A stretch of 64,000 nt of DNA from an uncultured Clostridia bacterium (GCA_946411635.1 CAMKES010000001.1:339696-403695); one strand, 5' to 3'; positions 17,597 to 27,016 are shown, counted from the stretch's first letter. Notes: generated by a model from the sequence alone, not told the origin. Program-made: numbers and translations.

Positions 17597-19824
17597 GCGA
17601 TTACATTCTTGATAAAGATACCAAGATCGACGTTGCCGAGATCCTGAAGGACCTTGAACACTATCATCCCCGCCGCCGCGGCTGGACGTGGCGCGAACCG
17701 GTTCCCGGTCTGCAAATGGGACCGTTCACGTATGAAGACGCAAGCAAGCCTTTGAAAGACAGCGTCGGACTTCCCCCCGCCCACTATTTCGGCGACATCG
17801 ATCCGCAGCCGATTCCCGTTATCACGACCGAGATCGCATCGGGTCGGTTTGAAGACGATATCCGTCGAATGAGAATGGCCGCGCATCACGGTGCGGACCA
17901 TATTATGGTCATTCGTACTGCCGGTCAAAGCCACTTCGACGGTCTGATCGAAGGAACGCCGCAGGGCATCGGCGGCGTACCGGTCACCCGCAAGCAGGTT
18001 CGCGCGCAGCGCAAAGCGCTTGACATGATCGAGGACGAAGTCGGTCGTCCGATCAATTATCACAGCTACGTTTCCGGCGTTGCAGGTCCGGATATTGCCG
18101 TCATGTTCGCCGAGGAAGGCGTTAACGGCGCGCATCAGGACCCGCAGTATAACGTCATCTACCGGAACATCAATATGGTGCGGTCGTTCGTTGACGCCTG
18201 CGAATCCAAGAAGGTCATGGCCTGGGCGGATATGGCGCAGATCGACGGCGCGCACAACGCGAACGCAACGGCCCGCGACGCTTGGAAGGTCATGCCGGAA
18301 CTCATGGTGCAGCACGGCATCAACGCGCTGATCTCCGCCAAGGTCGGCATGAAGAAAAAGAATATTTGTCTGTCAACCGTTCCGCCTACGGCAACGCCCG
18401 GACCTTGCATCCATATCGATCTGCCGTATGCGGTTGCGCTTCGCGATCTCTTCCACGAGTATCGGATGCGTGCGCAGATGAACACAAAATACATCGAAGC
18501 CTCCACGCGTGAAGCGACCGTTACGCACGTGCTGAACATGGTCATCTCCAAGCTGACCAGCGCCGATATCCAGAGCACGATCACACCCGACGAAGGACGC
18601 AACGTTCCGTGGCATATCTACAACATCGAAGCCTGCGATACTGCGAAGCAGGCGCTGATCGGCATGGATGGCCTTATGGAAATGGTCGAACTCAAGAAGG
18701 ACGGTTATCTGCGTGAAAAAGCGCGTGAACTTAAGGAACGCGCGGTCCTCTTCCTTGAGAACATGATCGAGCTCGGCGGATATTTCAATTCCGTCGAAGA
18801 GGGCTTCTTTGTAGACAGCGGCATGTTCCCCGAGCGCAACGGCGACGGCATTTCCCGCAAGATCGACGGCGGGATCGGCGTCGGAACGGTCATTAAGCGC
18901 GCGAAAGACTATTGCGCGCCTGTTACCGCGCACTACGGCTACAATAACGTAGCGCAGTACGATCCGTCCGCTGCAGACGATCCCGCGAAGCTGATCGGCG
19001 GATGCACGTTCGAGTGCCCCGAAAAGATCCAATACATCGACGAGCTTGACGAGACGGACAACGTATATCTGCGTATGGACGAAGTCAAAGACTATGCCGG
19101 TCCGGACGCAAAGCTGATCAAGCCGGAAATGGAATGGCTGGCCGACGGCACTATGATGCTTACGATGTTCTTCCCCACCGACGTTCGTCACGCGGAAGCC
19201 GCGGCTCTTGAAATCGGCAAACGGATGAATCTGACCGACTGCGAAGTCATCAACCGCGAGATCATGCACCGTGCGGAAGGAACGCGGATCGAGATGAAAG
19301 GCAAAGTCGGATTCTCGATCCGGATGGACGAACTGCAGCTTCCCTCCGTCCCCGATGTTCTGAGCGATGACGAGCTTTGGGATGCGATCGACAAGAAGCC
19401 CATGCGGATCGTTGCCGGTACGATCGGCGACGACGAGCATTCCGTCGGTCTGCGTGAGATCCTGAACATCAAGCACGGCGGCATCGAGAAATACGGAATT
19501 GAGTGCATTTATCTCGGCACGTCCGTACCGCCCGAAAAGCTCGTTCAGGCAGCAATCGAAACGAACGCCGACGCGATGCTTGCATCCTGCATCATTTCTC
19601 ACGATGATATCCACTACAAGAACATTGCGAAGGTCGACAGGATCGCGCGCGAGATGGGCGTCCGCGACAAGCTGATGTTTGTTGCGGGCGGCACGCAGGT
19701 CACCGACGAGGGCGCACGTGAAGCTGGCGCGGACGTCGGCTTCGGCCGCGGCTCGCACGGAAACCACGTCGCGACCTTCCTCGTGAAGGAACGCGCAAGA
19801 AGAGAACAGCAGAATGCACGTTAA
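17593..19824 (+). CDS. oraE: D-ornithine 4,5-aminomutase, beta (E) subunit
   Basis: A 743-residue catalytic subunit that moves the terminal amino group of D-ornithine to C4. The N-terminal two thirds form a TIM-barrel-like core. The C-terminal domain is a Rossmann B12-binding module with the cobalt-ligand motif DxHxxG seen as DEHSVG near residue 615, then LGTSVPPEKLV and FVAGGTQVTDEGA. Length fits characterised OraE (about 730-750). Such mutases inactivate with turnover, which fits the reactivase-like gene that overlaps its 3' end by 11 nt. Confidence 0.95.
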   Translation: MSDYILDKDTKIDVAEILKDLEHYHPRRRGWTWREPVPGLQMGPFTYEDASKPLKDSVGLPPAHYFGDIDPQPIPVITTEIASGRFEDDIRRMRMAAHHGADHIMVIRTAGQSHFDGLIEGTPQGIGGVPVTRKQVRAQRKALDMIEDEVGRPINYHSYVSGVAGPDIAVMFAEEGVNGAHQDPQYNVIYRNINMVRSFVDACESKKVMAWADMAQIDGAHNANATARDAWKVMPELMVQHGINALISAKVGMKKKNICLSTVPPTATPGPCIHIDLPYAVALRDLFHEYRMRAQMNTKYIEASTREATVTHVLNMVISKLTSADIQSTITPDEGRNVPWHIYNIEACDTAKQALIGMDGLMEMVELKKDGYLREKARELKERAVLFLENMIELGGYFNSVEEGFFVDSGMFPERNGDGISRKIDGGIGVGTVIKRAKDYCAPVTAHYGYNNVAQYDPSAADDPAKLIGGCTFECPEKIQYIDELDETDNVYLRMDEVKDYAGPDAKLIKPEMEWLADGTMMLTMFFPTDVRHAEAAALEIGKRMNLTDCEVINREIMHRAEGTRIEMKGKVGFSIRMDELQLPSVPDVLSDDELWDAIDKKPMRIVAGTIGDDEHSVGLREILNIKHGGIEKYGIECIYLGTSVPPEKLVQAAIETNADAMLASCIISHDDIHYKNIAKVDRIAREMGVRDKLMFVAGGTQVTDEGAREAGADVGFGRGSHGNHVATFLVKERARREQQNAR

Positions 19825-21190
19825 CGTACTCGTTGCGGAAATCGGATCAACGACAACGGTCGTCAATGCGTTTGACGGTCTCGGTTCAGCGTCGCCGCGC
19901 TTTACGGCCCAGGGCAAGGCCCCTACGACCGTACTGGACGGCGACGTTCGGATCGGATTGAAGAACGCGATTGACGACCTTCTTTCCTGTACCGGTGAAC
20001 GTTCGCTGACGTATGACCGCATGCTTGCGTCCGGATCCGCCGCGGGAGGACTTCGCATGACTGTGCACGGACTCGTGCGCGATATGACCGTCCGCGCCGC
20101 GGAAGCCGCCGCGCTCGGGGCCGGTGCGATCATCGTTCAGACAACGGCCGGAAAACTGAACGCCTTTGATCTGGATGATCTCGCTTCCGCACGGCCGAAT
20201 CTGATCCTTCTCGCAGGCGGAACGGATTACGGTGAGCGTGAGACGGCCGTCTTCAACATGAAAGCCATTGCGGAATCCGGGGTGAAGGTCCCCGTGATCT
20301 ACTGCGGCAACGTTCAGAACAGAACGATGATCGCAAGGATCGCGGACGAATACGGGATCCCGCTTTCTGTTGCCGACAACGTCTACCCGCGGCTTGACGA
20401 GCTGAACGTGGAATCCGTTCGCAGGGTGATCCACAACATGTTCGAACAGCATATCGTGAAAGCCCCCGGTATGGAACACATACGCGATATGGTCAACGGC
20501 TCGATCCTTCCCACCCCGGGAAGCGTCATGCTTGCGGCGCAGCTTCTGTACGATTCGATCGGCGATCTTGCCGTCATTGATATCGGCGGCGCTACGACGG
20601 ACGTTCACTCCGTTACGGAGGGTTCGCCGGAGATCACGTCCATGATGACCTCTCCCGAGCCGACTGCAAAGCGAACCGTGGAAGGCGATCTCGGTCTGTA
20701 TATCAACGCGCACAACCTGGTGGATCGGATCGGGATCGATCAATTGGAGAAGGAACTCCATCTCGACGTTCCGGAGATCATGCAAAACTACCGGCCGATC
20801 CCGCTCACGAAGGAACAGTTTGCGCTAACGGAGCGGCTTTGCCTCGAAGCGGGGCTCGTTGCGCTGGATCGACACGTCGGCAAGCTGCGGCATCTCTATA
20901 CGCCGCAGGGACGCAGAACGATCGCAGAGGGCAAAGATCTGACTTCGATCCGATGGCTGGTCGGGACCGGCGGCGCGCTTACAAGACTGCCGCATCACGA
21001 GCAGATCCTGCGCACGATCGCCGACAGCAACAAGAGCAAAATGCAGCTCTTCCCCTCGCCCGGTACGGTACGAACCCTGATCGATCACGATTACATTATG
21101 GCGTCGCTCGGCGTTCTGTCCAAAGAAGATCCCGAGTCCGCATTGCGACTGATGAAAGAGAGTATCCGATGGAACGAAATCCAAAGCTGA
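19814..21190 (+). CDS. GlmL/MutL-like aminomutase reactivating factor
   Basis: A 458-residue actin-fold ATPase-like protein of the GlmL/MutL family, often misnamed after the DNA repair protein MutL. N-terminal phosphate loop EIGSTTTVVNAF and the second phosphate motif VIDIGGATTDVHSV near residue 255 are visible, with LLAGGTDYGERET between. GlmL sits beside the B12-dependent glutamate mutase genes in Clostridia and is thought to repair or reload the mutase. Here it lies between oraE and orr and should do this for ornithine aminomutase. Role by family and context. Confidence 0.87.
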   Translation: MHVNVLVAEIGSTTTVVNAFDGLGSASPRFTAQGKAPTTVLDGDVRIGLKNAIDDLLSCTGERSLTYDRMLASGSAAGGLRMTVHGLVRDMTVRAAEAAALGAGAIIVQTTAGKLNAFDLDDLASARPNLILLAGGTDYGERETAVFNMKAIAESGVKVPVIYCGNVQNRTMIARIADEYGIPLSVADNVYPRLDELNVESVRRVIHNMFEQHIVKAPGMEHIRDMVNGSILPTPGSVMLAAQLLYDSIGDLAVIDIGGATTDVHSVTEGSPEITSMMTSPEPTAKRTVEGDLGLYINAHNLVDRIGIDQLEKELHLDVPEIMQNYRPIPLTKEQFALTERLCLEAGLVALDRHVGKLRHLYTPQGRRTIAEGKDLTSIRWLVGTGGALTRLPHHEQILRTIADSNKSKMQLFPSPGTVRTLIDHDYIMASLGVLSKEDPESALRLMKESIRWNEIQS

Positions 21191-22242
21191 TCATTAACAA
21201 GACGAAACTTCTGCATAATATGCGCATGCTCGTTGATGCGGCACACAGACAACACGTTCAGATCGCGCTTGTTTCCAAGGTGACCTGTGCGCATCCTGCC
21301 GTGATCGACTGCATCAACCGAAGCGGCTGCGACATGCTTGCCGATTCGCGCATCATGAATCTGAACGCATCCGTTTCAACGCTTCCGAAGCTGCTTCTTC
21401 GGATCGGCATGCCCGAGGATGCGGAAGCGATCGTACTGTCGTCCGATATCAGCCTTGAGAGCGAGGAACGCACGATCCTTGCGCTGCAGAGCGCTGCCGA
21501 AAAGCATGGTCTGAAGCATCGCGTGATCCTGATGATCGATCTCGGAGATCTTCGTGAAGGCGTTTTTTTCCGCGACCGCGACGAGATCATAAGGCTGGCT
21601 GCGCTTATCAAGCAATCACCCAACCTCGAACTGTACGGAACCGGAACGAATCTGACCTGCTACGGCTCCGTTATGCCCGACCGCGAGAATCTCGGAACGC
21701 TGGTTTCGATCACCGAATGGCTCCGAAAAGAACTCGGACTTCCCATCCCGGTCATTTCCGGCGGCAACAGCACTTCGCTGCGGCTGCTGTTGGACGGTGA
21801 TCTTCCGGAAGGGATCAATCATCTCCGTCTCGGCGAATCCGTGATGTGCGGCGTTATCCCGGGCACCTATACGAAAATCGAGGGCTGTTATCAGGACGCA
21901 TTCACGCTTGAAGCGACGATTGCGGAATGCAAGAGAAAACCGTCTTATCCGATCGGAACGCTGAGCAGAAACGCTTTCGGAGAATGCGTACAGTACGTTG
22001 ACAGAGGAGAAATGATCCGCGCGATTGCCGCAATCGGCAGACAGGACGTTTCCGTTGACGGCTTGACGCCGGTCGATCCCGACGTTGAGATCCTCGGCGC
22101 CAGCTCCGATCACCTGCTTCTGAATCTGACGGAAACGGATCGTTATCGCGTCGGCAGCACGGTTTCGTTCCGCCTCGATTACGGAGCGCTGCTTTCGGCT
22201 TCCACAAGCCCGTATGTTTCGAAACTTGCTGTTGAGTCATGA
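21169..22242 (+). CDS. orr: Ornithine racemase
   Basis: A 357-residue PLP enzyme of the alanine-racemase N-terminal fold, matching Orr, which interconverts L- and D-ornithine at pathway entry. The PLP Lys is in HVQIALVSKVTCAHPAVI near residue 40. The substrate-side stretch PVISGGNSTSLRLLL and the HLRLGESVMCGV segment also look family-typical. The start ATG at 21169 is inside the end of the reactivase gene (22-nt overlap), with a weak AAAGAGAG ribosome site, so coupling is likely. An upstream in-frame extension is a shadow. No ornithine transporter follows. Confidence 0.92.
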   Translation: MERNPKLIINKTKLLHNMRMLVDAAHRQHVQIALVSKVTCAHPAVIDCINRSGCDMLADSRIMNLNASVSTLPKLLLRIGMPEDAEAIVLSSDISLESEERTILALQSAAEKHGLKHRVILMIDLGDLREGVFFRDRDEIIRLAALIKQSPNLELYGTGTNLTCYGSVMPDRENLGTLVSITEWLRKELGLPIPVISGGNSTSLRLLLDGDLPEGINHLRLGESVMCGVIPGTYTKIEGCYQDAFTLEATIAECKRKPSYPIGTLSRNAFGECVQYVDRGEMIRAIAAIGRQDVSVDGLTPVDPDVEILGASSDHLLLNLTETDRYRVGSTVSFRLDYGALLSASTSPYVSKLAVES

Positions 22243-22973
22243 CGGATCTGCGTTTTGAGTTTCATACCGCGGAAACGGTCAAGTCCACGAATACGACCGT
22301 AAAAGAGCTTGCAAAAAACGGCGCTCCGGAAGGATACGTTCTGTCCGCATCCGCGCAAACACGCGGAAGAGGCCGTTTGAACCGGATCTTTTTCTCCCCC
22401 AAGGGAACCGGTTTGTATTGCTCGCTTCTTCTCCGGCCCTCCGTACCCCTTCCCTCCTATGCGCTGACGTGCATGGCGGCGGTCGCTCTTTGCGAAACGA
22501 TCGAAAGTTACGGCATTTCCTGCGGAATCAAATGGGTCAACGATGTCTACGTAAACGGCAGAAAGGCGGCCGGGATCCTCGTGGAAAGCGCGATCGGATC
22601 CGGCGGTGTCATTCAGTATGCGGTCGTGGGAATCGGCGTCAATCTGTTTCCGCCGCAGGCAGGTTTCCCCGAAAGCATTTCCGAGAAGGCCGGCGCAGTC
22701 TTTTCATCGGAGCCCGATGAAACCCTGAGAAAGCAGTTTCTTAAGCGTATGATGACTCGCATCAAAGTCTATTACGACGCGCTTCCGGAAATCGGGTTTT
22801 ATGATTCGTACCGATCCCGCCTGATTCTGCTCGGAAAAGAGATCCTCTTCTCCGATCCTGAGGGAATGCGGCGCGCATCCGTGATCGATCTGGACCCGGA
22901 ATTCCGGCTTCGGATCCGAACCGACTCCGGGGAGATCCGTTCGCTCGACCGCGGAGAGGTCACATTTCTCTGA
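22239..22973 (+). CDS. birA: Biotin--[acetyl-CoA-carboxylase] ligase, single-domain
   Basis: A 244-residue biotin protein ligase that activates biotin as biotinyl-5'-AMP and attaches it to carrier Lys residues. The biotinyl-AMP loop is seen as TRGRGRLNRIFFSP near residue 42, and the catalytic Lys region as IKWVNDVYVNGRKAAGIL near residue 95. The N-terminal DNA-binding domain of the repressor-type BirA is absent, so it is purely an enzyme. The start overlaps the orr stop as ATGA, so it is transcribed with the ornithine operon although no functional link is obvious. Confidence 0.93.
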   Translation: MTDLRFEFHTAETVKSTNTTVKELAKNGAPEGYVLSASAQTRGRGRLNRIFFSPKGTGLYCSLLLRPSVPLPSYALTCMAAVALCETIESYGISCGIKWVNDVYVNGRKAAGILVESAIGSGGVIQYAVVGIGVNLFPPQAGFPESISEKAGAVFSSEPDETLRKQFLKRMMTRIKVYYDALPEIGFYDSYRSRLILLGKEILFSDPEGMRRASVIDLDPEFRLRIRTDSGEIRSLDRGEVTFL

Positions 22974-23029
22974 CCGTTATGCGGTAAGCACCGGAACGGC
23001 TTTGCGGACGGTAATCCTGCAACAATTGC

Positions 23030-23058
23030 TTGAAAAAGTCGGATCGGGCATGTATACT
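23030..23058 (+). promoter_or_regulatory. Promoter of the ecf operon
   Basis: TTGAAA (23030-23035) and TATACT (23053-23058) are separated by 17 bp, 31 bp before the ecfA1 start. Confidence 0.75.
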
Positions 23059-23089
23059 GTATAAAGTGATTTTGAAAACGGAGTCATCC

Positions 23090-23908
23090 ATGATACAGTT
23101 TCAAAACGTAACGTTTCATTACGAAAAATCCTCTACCCCCGCGCTGTCCGAAATCAATCTTGAGATCGCGCAGGGTGAGTTCATTGCGATCGTAGGACAT
23201 AACGGAAGCGGCAAAAGCACGCTTGCAAAGCATATAAACGGGCTTTTGCTCCCGACCTCCGGATCCGTCATCGTATGCGGATACGATACCAAAAACGAAA
23301 ACGATATCCTGAAGATCCGGCAACAGGTCGGAATGGCGTTTCAGAATCCGGACAATCAGCTCGTCACGACCATCGTGGAAGAGGACGTTGCATTCGGGCC
23401 CGAAAACCTCGGTATCGCATCGGAGGAGATCCGTGCGCGCGTCGACCGTGCGCTCTCTTCCGTCGGCATGACGCAGTACGCCGAATCCGCCGTACACAAT
23501 CTGTCCGGAGGACAAAAGCAGCGGATCGCGATCGCCGGCATTCTTGCCTTGCGGCCGAACATTCTCGTTCTCGACGAAGCCACCGCAATGCTGGACCCGA
23601 GCGGCCGTGAAGACCTTCTGCGGACCGTCAAAAGACTGCATGACGACGGCATGACCGTGATCATGGTCACGCAGTATATGGAAGAGACCGTTGACTGCGA
23701 CCGCATCGTCGTTATGAATCGCGGACGGATCGTATGCGTCGGAACGCCTTCCGAAGTCTTTCGCAAACAGGATATTCTTGAAAAAAGCAATCTTGTCGCT
23801 CCGGAAGCCGTTAAGGTGCGAAATGAATTAAAGAATATGGGTTTTGAAATCCCGGATGACGTTCTGACAGCCGAGAGCCTTGCGGAGGCAGTATGTCTGT
23901 TGTTGTAA
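23090..23908 (+). CDS. ecfA1: ECF transporter ATPase EcfA1
   Basis: A 272-residue ABC ATPase of the energy-coupling factor module for vitamin uptake. Walker A is GHNGSGKSTLAKHINGLL (about residues 37-54), the Q-loop MAFQNPDNQLV, the signature LSGGQKQRIAIAG, and Walker B ILVLDEATAMLD. The EcfA-type AFGPENLGI stretch is present. Start is ATG 23090 with a weak GGAG; upstream in-frame codons cover the promoter. It is followed by ecfA2 and ecfT with short overlaps. No substrate-binding EcfS gene is adjacent, which fits a shared group II module. Confidence 0.95.
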   Translation: MIQFQNVTFHYEKSSTPALSEINLEIAQGEFIAIVGHNGSGKSTLAKHINGLLLPTSGSVIVCGYDTKNENDILKIRQQVGMAFQNPDNQLVTTIVEEDVAFGPENLGIASEEIRARVDRALSSVGMTQYAESAVHNLSGGQKQRIAIAGILALRPNILVLDEATAMLDPSGREDLLRTVKRLHDDGMTVIMVTQYMEETVDCDRIVVMNRGRIVCVGTPSEVFRKQDILEKSNLVAPEAVKVRNELKNMGFEIPDDVLTAESLAEAVCLLL

Positions 23909-24744
23909 ATCATCTTACATACGCGTATTCCGAAGGCGGAAAACCGCTTCCGCCGACTTTGATTGACCTCAATTTCACGATCGAGGAAGGCGAGTTCCTC
24001 GGGATCATCGGTCACACCGGAAGCGGGAAATCGACATTCGTCAAACATCTGAACGGACTGATCGCGTCGGAAAAGGGCGTTGTGACCGTCGACGGACACG
24101 ATCTGTCCGAAAAAAGCGAGCGCAAGATCGTTCGTTCGCTTGTCGGAATGGTGTTTCAGTATCCGGAATATCAGCTGTTTGCCGAGACTGTGTACGACGA
24201 CGTCGCATTCGGTCCGAAAAACATGAAATGCGATGAAGCCGAGATCAAAAAACGCGTCGTGCGTGCAATGGAGCTTGTAGGGCTTGACGTCGATCGTTTT
24301 TCCTCAAGATCCCCGTTTGAACTCAGCGGCGGCGAGCGAAGAAGAGCTGCGATCGCCGGCGTTCTTGCCATGGAACCGAAATATCTGGTTCTCGACGAGC
24401 CGATGGCAGGTCTTGACCCGAAAGGCCGAGAGGAGATCCTTGCGCTTCTTGAGCGGCTTCGCAGGGAAAACGGATGCACGATCATTATGATCTCGCATTC
24501 CATGGACGATATCGCTCGTCATGCAACAAAAGTTCTTGTGCTTGAAAAAGGATCCGTCTATCTGTTTGATAAGCCTGAGATCGTTTTTTCGCACGCAGAA
24601 GAGCTCATGTCGATCGGTCTTTCCGTGCCGAACGTTACGAAGATCTGTATCGAAATGAACCGCCGCGGCGTTCCGATCCCGAAAACGATCTGCACCGAGA
24701 ACGCGTTTCTCAACTGGTTCAAGGAGGGTCGGAAGCATGCGTGA
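23893..24744 (+). CDS. ecfA2: ECF transporter ATPase EcfA2
   Basis: A 283-residue partner ATPase that pairs with EcfA1 on the EcfT scaffold. Walker A is GHTGSGKSTFVKHLNGLI, Q-loop VFQYPEYQLFAETVYDDVAF, signature LSGGERRRAAIAG, Walker B LVLDEPMAGLD. The C-terminal extension beyond residue 230 is typical of EcfA2. It overlaps ecfA1 by 16 nt and ecfT by 8 nt. Confidence 0.95.
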   Translation: MSVVVNHLTYAYSEGGKPLPPTLIDLNFTIEEGEFLGIIGHTGSGKSTFVKHLNGLIASEKGVVTVDGHDLSEKSERKIVRSLVGMVFQYPEYQLFAETVYDDVAFGPKNMKCDEAEIKKRVVRAMELVGLDVDRFSSRSPFELSGGERRRAAIAGVLAMEPKYLVLDEPMAGLDPKGREEILALLERLRRENGCTIIMISHSMDDIARHATKVLVLEKGSVYLFDKPEIVFSHAEELMSIGLSVPNVTKICIEMNRRGVPIPKTICTENAFLNWFKEGRKHA

Positions 24745-25537
24745 CATTACCCTCGGCCAGTTCGTTGCCGGCAATTCCGTCATTCATAAGCTGGATCCCC
24801 GCTCGAAGATCGGCATGATGATCCTCTATATCGTCATGACGTTCCTTGTCAAGCGAATCTATTTCTTCGCGATCCCGCTTGCGTACCTGATCATCGAACT
24901 GATTCTGTCCGGGATCTCGCTTCGGTATATCCTGAATGCGCTGAAACCGATCCGCATCCTTTTGATCCTCATGTTTGTTCTGAACCTTGTGTTTACAAAG
25001 GGCGAAAACGTATGGCTCGATCTCGGTTTCTGGCAGATCACAGGCGAAGCCGTTCTGCAGTCCTGTTTCATGACGCTTCGCATCATTCTGCTCGTCGCCG
25101 GTGCGTCCATGCTGACTCTCACGACGTCTCCGCTTGCACTGACGGACGGTCTGGAGAGGCTGCTCTCTCCTCTGAAGGTTTTCCGATTCCCCGCGCATGA
25201 GCTCGCAATGATGATGACGATCGCGCTCCGTTTCATTCCCACCCTGATGGACGAATCGGACAAGATCAGAAGCGCACAGATGGCGCGCGGCGCCGACTTT
25301 GAAAGCGGCAACGTTTTTCGCCGTGTAAAAAGCATGATCCCGATCCTGATTCCGCTTTTTGTTTCTTCGTTCAGAAAAGCGGATGAACTTGCGATCGCGA
25401 TGGAATCGCGCTGCTATCACGGCGGCGAAGGAAGAACGCGCCTCCATCAGCTGCGCTTCCGGCTTCCCGATCTGATCGCGATCCTCGTTACGCTTCTGTT
25501 CGTTGCGTCGCTTATCGTCGTTCTGGTGCTGTTCTGA
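24737..25537 (+). CDS. ecfT: ECF transporter transmembrane scaffold EcfT
   Basis: A 266-residue membrane protein with about five hydrophobic segments and the cytoplasmic coupling motifs AQMARGADF and AIAMESRCYHGGEGRTRL that contact the two ATPases. The N-terminal GNSVIHKLDPRSKI is characteristic. It completes a full ecfA1-ecfA2-ecfT module. The stop overlaps the truA start as TGATG. Confidence 0.95.
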   Translation: MRDITLGQFVAGNSVIHKLDPRSKIGMMILYIVMTFLVKRIYFFAIPLAYLIIELILSGISLRYILNALKPIRILLILMFVLNLVFTKGENVWLDLGFWQITGEAVLQSCFMTLRIILLVAGASMLTLTTSPLALTDGLERLLSPLKVFRFPAHELAMMMTIALRFIPTLMDESDKIRSAQMARGADFESGNVFRRVKSMIPILIPLFVSSFRKADELAIAMESRCYHGGEGRTRLHQLRFRLPDLIAILVTLLFVASLIVVLVLF

Positions 25538-26313
25538 TGAGAAGGATCCGATTCATAGTTTCATACGACGGTACGGATTACGTCGGCTGGCAGGTACAGC
25601 CGAACGGCGTTTCCGTGCAGGAAATGCTTGAAAAAGCGCTGAACGAACTGACCGGAGAAACGATTCGTGTCGAAGGTTCCGGACGTACGGACAGCGGCGT
25701 GCACGCAATGGCGCAGGTCGCGCACTTTGACACAGAGGCAAGAATGACTGCCGATAAATTCGCGATCGCCATGAATATGCATCTGCCGGAAGATATCCGC
25801 GTCCTGTACTCCGAGGCGTGCGATCCGACGTTTCACGCCCGGTTTTCCGCTAAAAACAAACAGTACCGATACACGGTGCAGCTCGGACAGCATTCCGACG
25901 TCTTTGCAAGAAAGACGTCCCTGCATCTGCATTATGTTCCGGACGTTGCCGCCATGCAGAAAGCCGCGTCATGCGTGATCGGAACGCATGATTTCGCCGC
26001 GTTCAAATGTTCCGGAAGCACGATGGAACGAACCGTTCGTACGATCACGAAATCCGAATGGACGCAAAGCGGTCGGTTCCTTACATACACGGTCGAAGGA
26101 AACGGATTCCTGTACAATATGGTTCGGATCCTTGTGGGAACGATGCTTGAGATCGGCAGCGGAAAAAGACCCGTTTCCGACATGTCGCTTGCCCTCGATG
26201 GATTGGACCGTTCGCTTTCCGGCGCGACCGCGCCCGCGCACGGGCTCTGTCTCACCCGGGTCGTCTATCCGGATTTTGATACCGAGGAGGTCCTGAAGCG
26301 TGAAGGATTCTGA
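25537..26313 (+). CDS. truA: tRNA pseudouridine(38-40) synthase TruA
   Basis: A 258-residue pseudouridine synthase for positions 38-40 of the tRNA anticodon arm. The catalytic Asp lies in GSGRTDSGVHAMAQVAHF (about residues 48-65), and VEGNGFLYNMVRILVGT is the C-terminal family motif. The ecfA1-ecfA2-ecfT-truA order is conserved in Firmicutes, usually downstream of ribosomal protein genes, which are absent here. The end overlaps tadA. Confidence 0.96.
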   Translation: MRRIRFIVSYDGTDYVGWQVQPNGVSVQEMLEKALNELTGETIRVEGSGRTDSGVHAMAQVAHFDTEARMTADKFAIAMNMHLPEDIRVLYSEACDPTFHARFSAKNKQYRYTVQLGQHSDVFARKTSLHLHYVPDVAAMQKAASCVIGTHDFAAFKCSGSTMERTVRTITKSEWTQSGRFLTYTVEGNGFLYNMVRILVGTMLEIGSGKRPVSDMSLALDGLDRSLSGATAPAHGLCLTRVVYPDFDTEEVLKREGF

Positions 26314-26743
26314 CTGGATGCGATACGCGCTCGAGGAAGCGGAGACAGCGCTTTTCGAAAGAGAAGTCCCGGTCGGCGCCGTTATCGTCAAAAACGACAG
26401 GATCGTTGCGTCCGCGCACAATCGCTGCGAATCGCTCAGCGATCCGACGATGCATGCGGAAATGATCGCGTTGAAAGAAGCGTTTGCAGCGATCGGAAGT
26501 CTGGACGGGTGCACGTTATACGTCACGCTTGAACCCTGTGTGATGTGCATCGGTGCAATGATCCATATGCGTCTCCCCCGTCTTGTATACGGCGCTTTCG
26601 ATCCGGATTCCGGGTGCTGCGGATCCCGGATCGATCTCGGTGATAAGTGGTTCGATCACAGCGTACAGACGATCGGGGGAATCCTTGAACCGGAATGTAC
26701 GAAGATCCTGAAAGATTTCTTTATTTCGCGCAGAAGCGAATAA
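26300..26743 (+). CDS. tadA: tRNA-specific adenosine deaminase TadA
   Basis: A 147-residue zinc deaminase that converts A34 to inosine in tRNA-Arg(ACG). Zinc and proton-shuttle motifs are MHAEMIAL near residue 52 and TLEPCVMCIGAMIH near residue 78. A GTG start at 26300 is chosen because GAGGAGGT lies 8 nt upstream, inside the end of truA; the first ATG would shorten the protein by six residues. It is the last gene of the ecf-truA run, directly before the tRNA-Ser promoter. Confidence 0.93.
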   Translation: MKDSDWMRYALEEAETALFEREVPVGAVIVKNDRIVASAHNRCESLSDPTMHAEMIALKEAFAAIGSLDGCTLYVTLEPCVMCIGAMIHMRLPRLVYGAFDPDSGCCGSRIDLGDKWFDHSVQTIGGILEPECTKILKDFFISRRSE

Positions 26744-26749
26744 TTTTTA

Positions 26750-26778
26750 TTGCATTTTTCGGATCAATGCGTTATACT
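26750..26778 (+). promoter_or_regulatory. Promoter of tRNA-Ser
   Basis: TTGCAT (26750-26755) and TATACT (26773-26778) are separated by 17 bp. The -10 ends 13 bp before the mature tRNA. Confidence 0.75.
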
Positions 26779-26791
26779 ATCAAAGTCGCAC

Positions 26792-26885
26792 GGAGACGTA
26801 TCGAAGTGGTCATAACGAGAACGACTCGAAATCGTTTGACTGGTGATGAGCCGGTCCGTGGGTTCGAATCCCACCGTCTCCGCCA
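26792..26885 (+). tRNA. tRNA-Ser, anticodon CGA
   Basis: A class II tRNA. Acceptor arms GGAGACG (26792) and CGTCTCC (ending 26881) pair perfectly, followed by discriminator G and an encoded CCA. The anticodon arm AACGA-CTCGAAA-TCGTT gives anticodon CGA, reading UCG. The long variable arm contains ACTGG/CCGGT-type pairing, as expected for serine. The T arm has GTGGGTTCGAATCCCAC. Confidence 0.96.
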
Positions 26886-26891
26886 TGAATG

Positions 26892-26928
26892 AAACCTCTT
26901 TTGTCTACTGTGACAAGAGAGGTTTTTG
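26892..26928 (+). terminator. Terminator of tRNA-Ser
   Basis: AACCTCTTTTGTC pairs with GACAAGAGAGGTT (13 bp, one G-U) around a 6-nt loop and is followed by a T-run. Confidence 0.9.
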
Positions 26929-27016
26929 TTATATAACAGGATCGAATGACGACTGTTCGACGGATGTCATACCTCCGTATTAAGCACCCGACCGATCGGT
27001 TTTTTCATTCTGAGAA

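Noticed and set aside
18373..20133. A 586-codon minus-strand frame opposite oraE and the reactivase gene
   Set aside because: Antisense to well-supported pathway genes; no translation signals.
20839..21168. N-terminal extension of ornithine racemase
   Set aside because: The extension is an Arg/Gln-rich off-frame reading of the reactivase gene; homologues start at the ATG at 21169.
22974..23089. Riboswitch upstream of the ecf operon
   Set aside because: The interval is only 116 bp, and the mapped promoter leaves a leader of about 25 nt.
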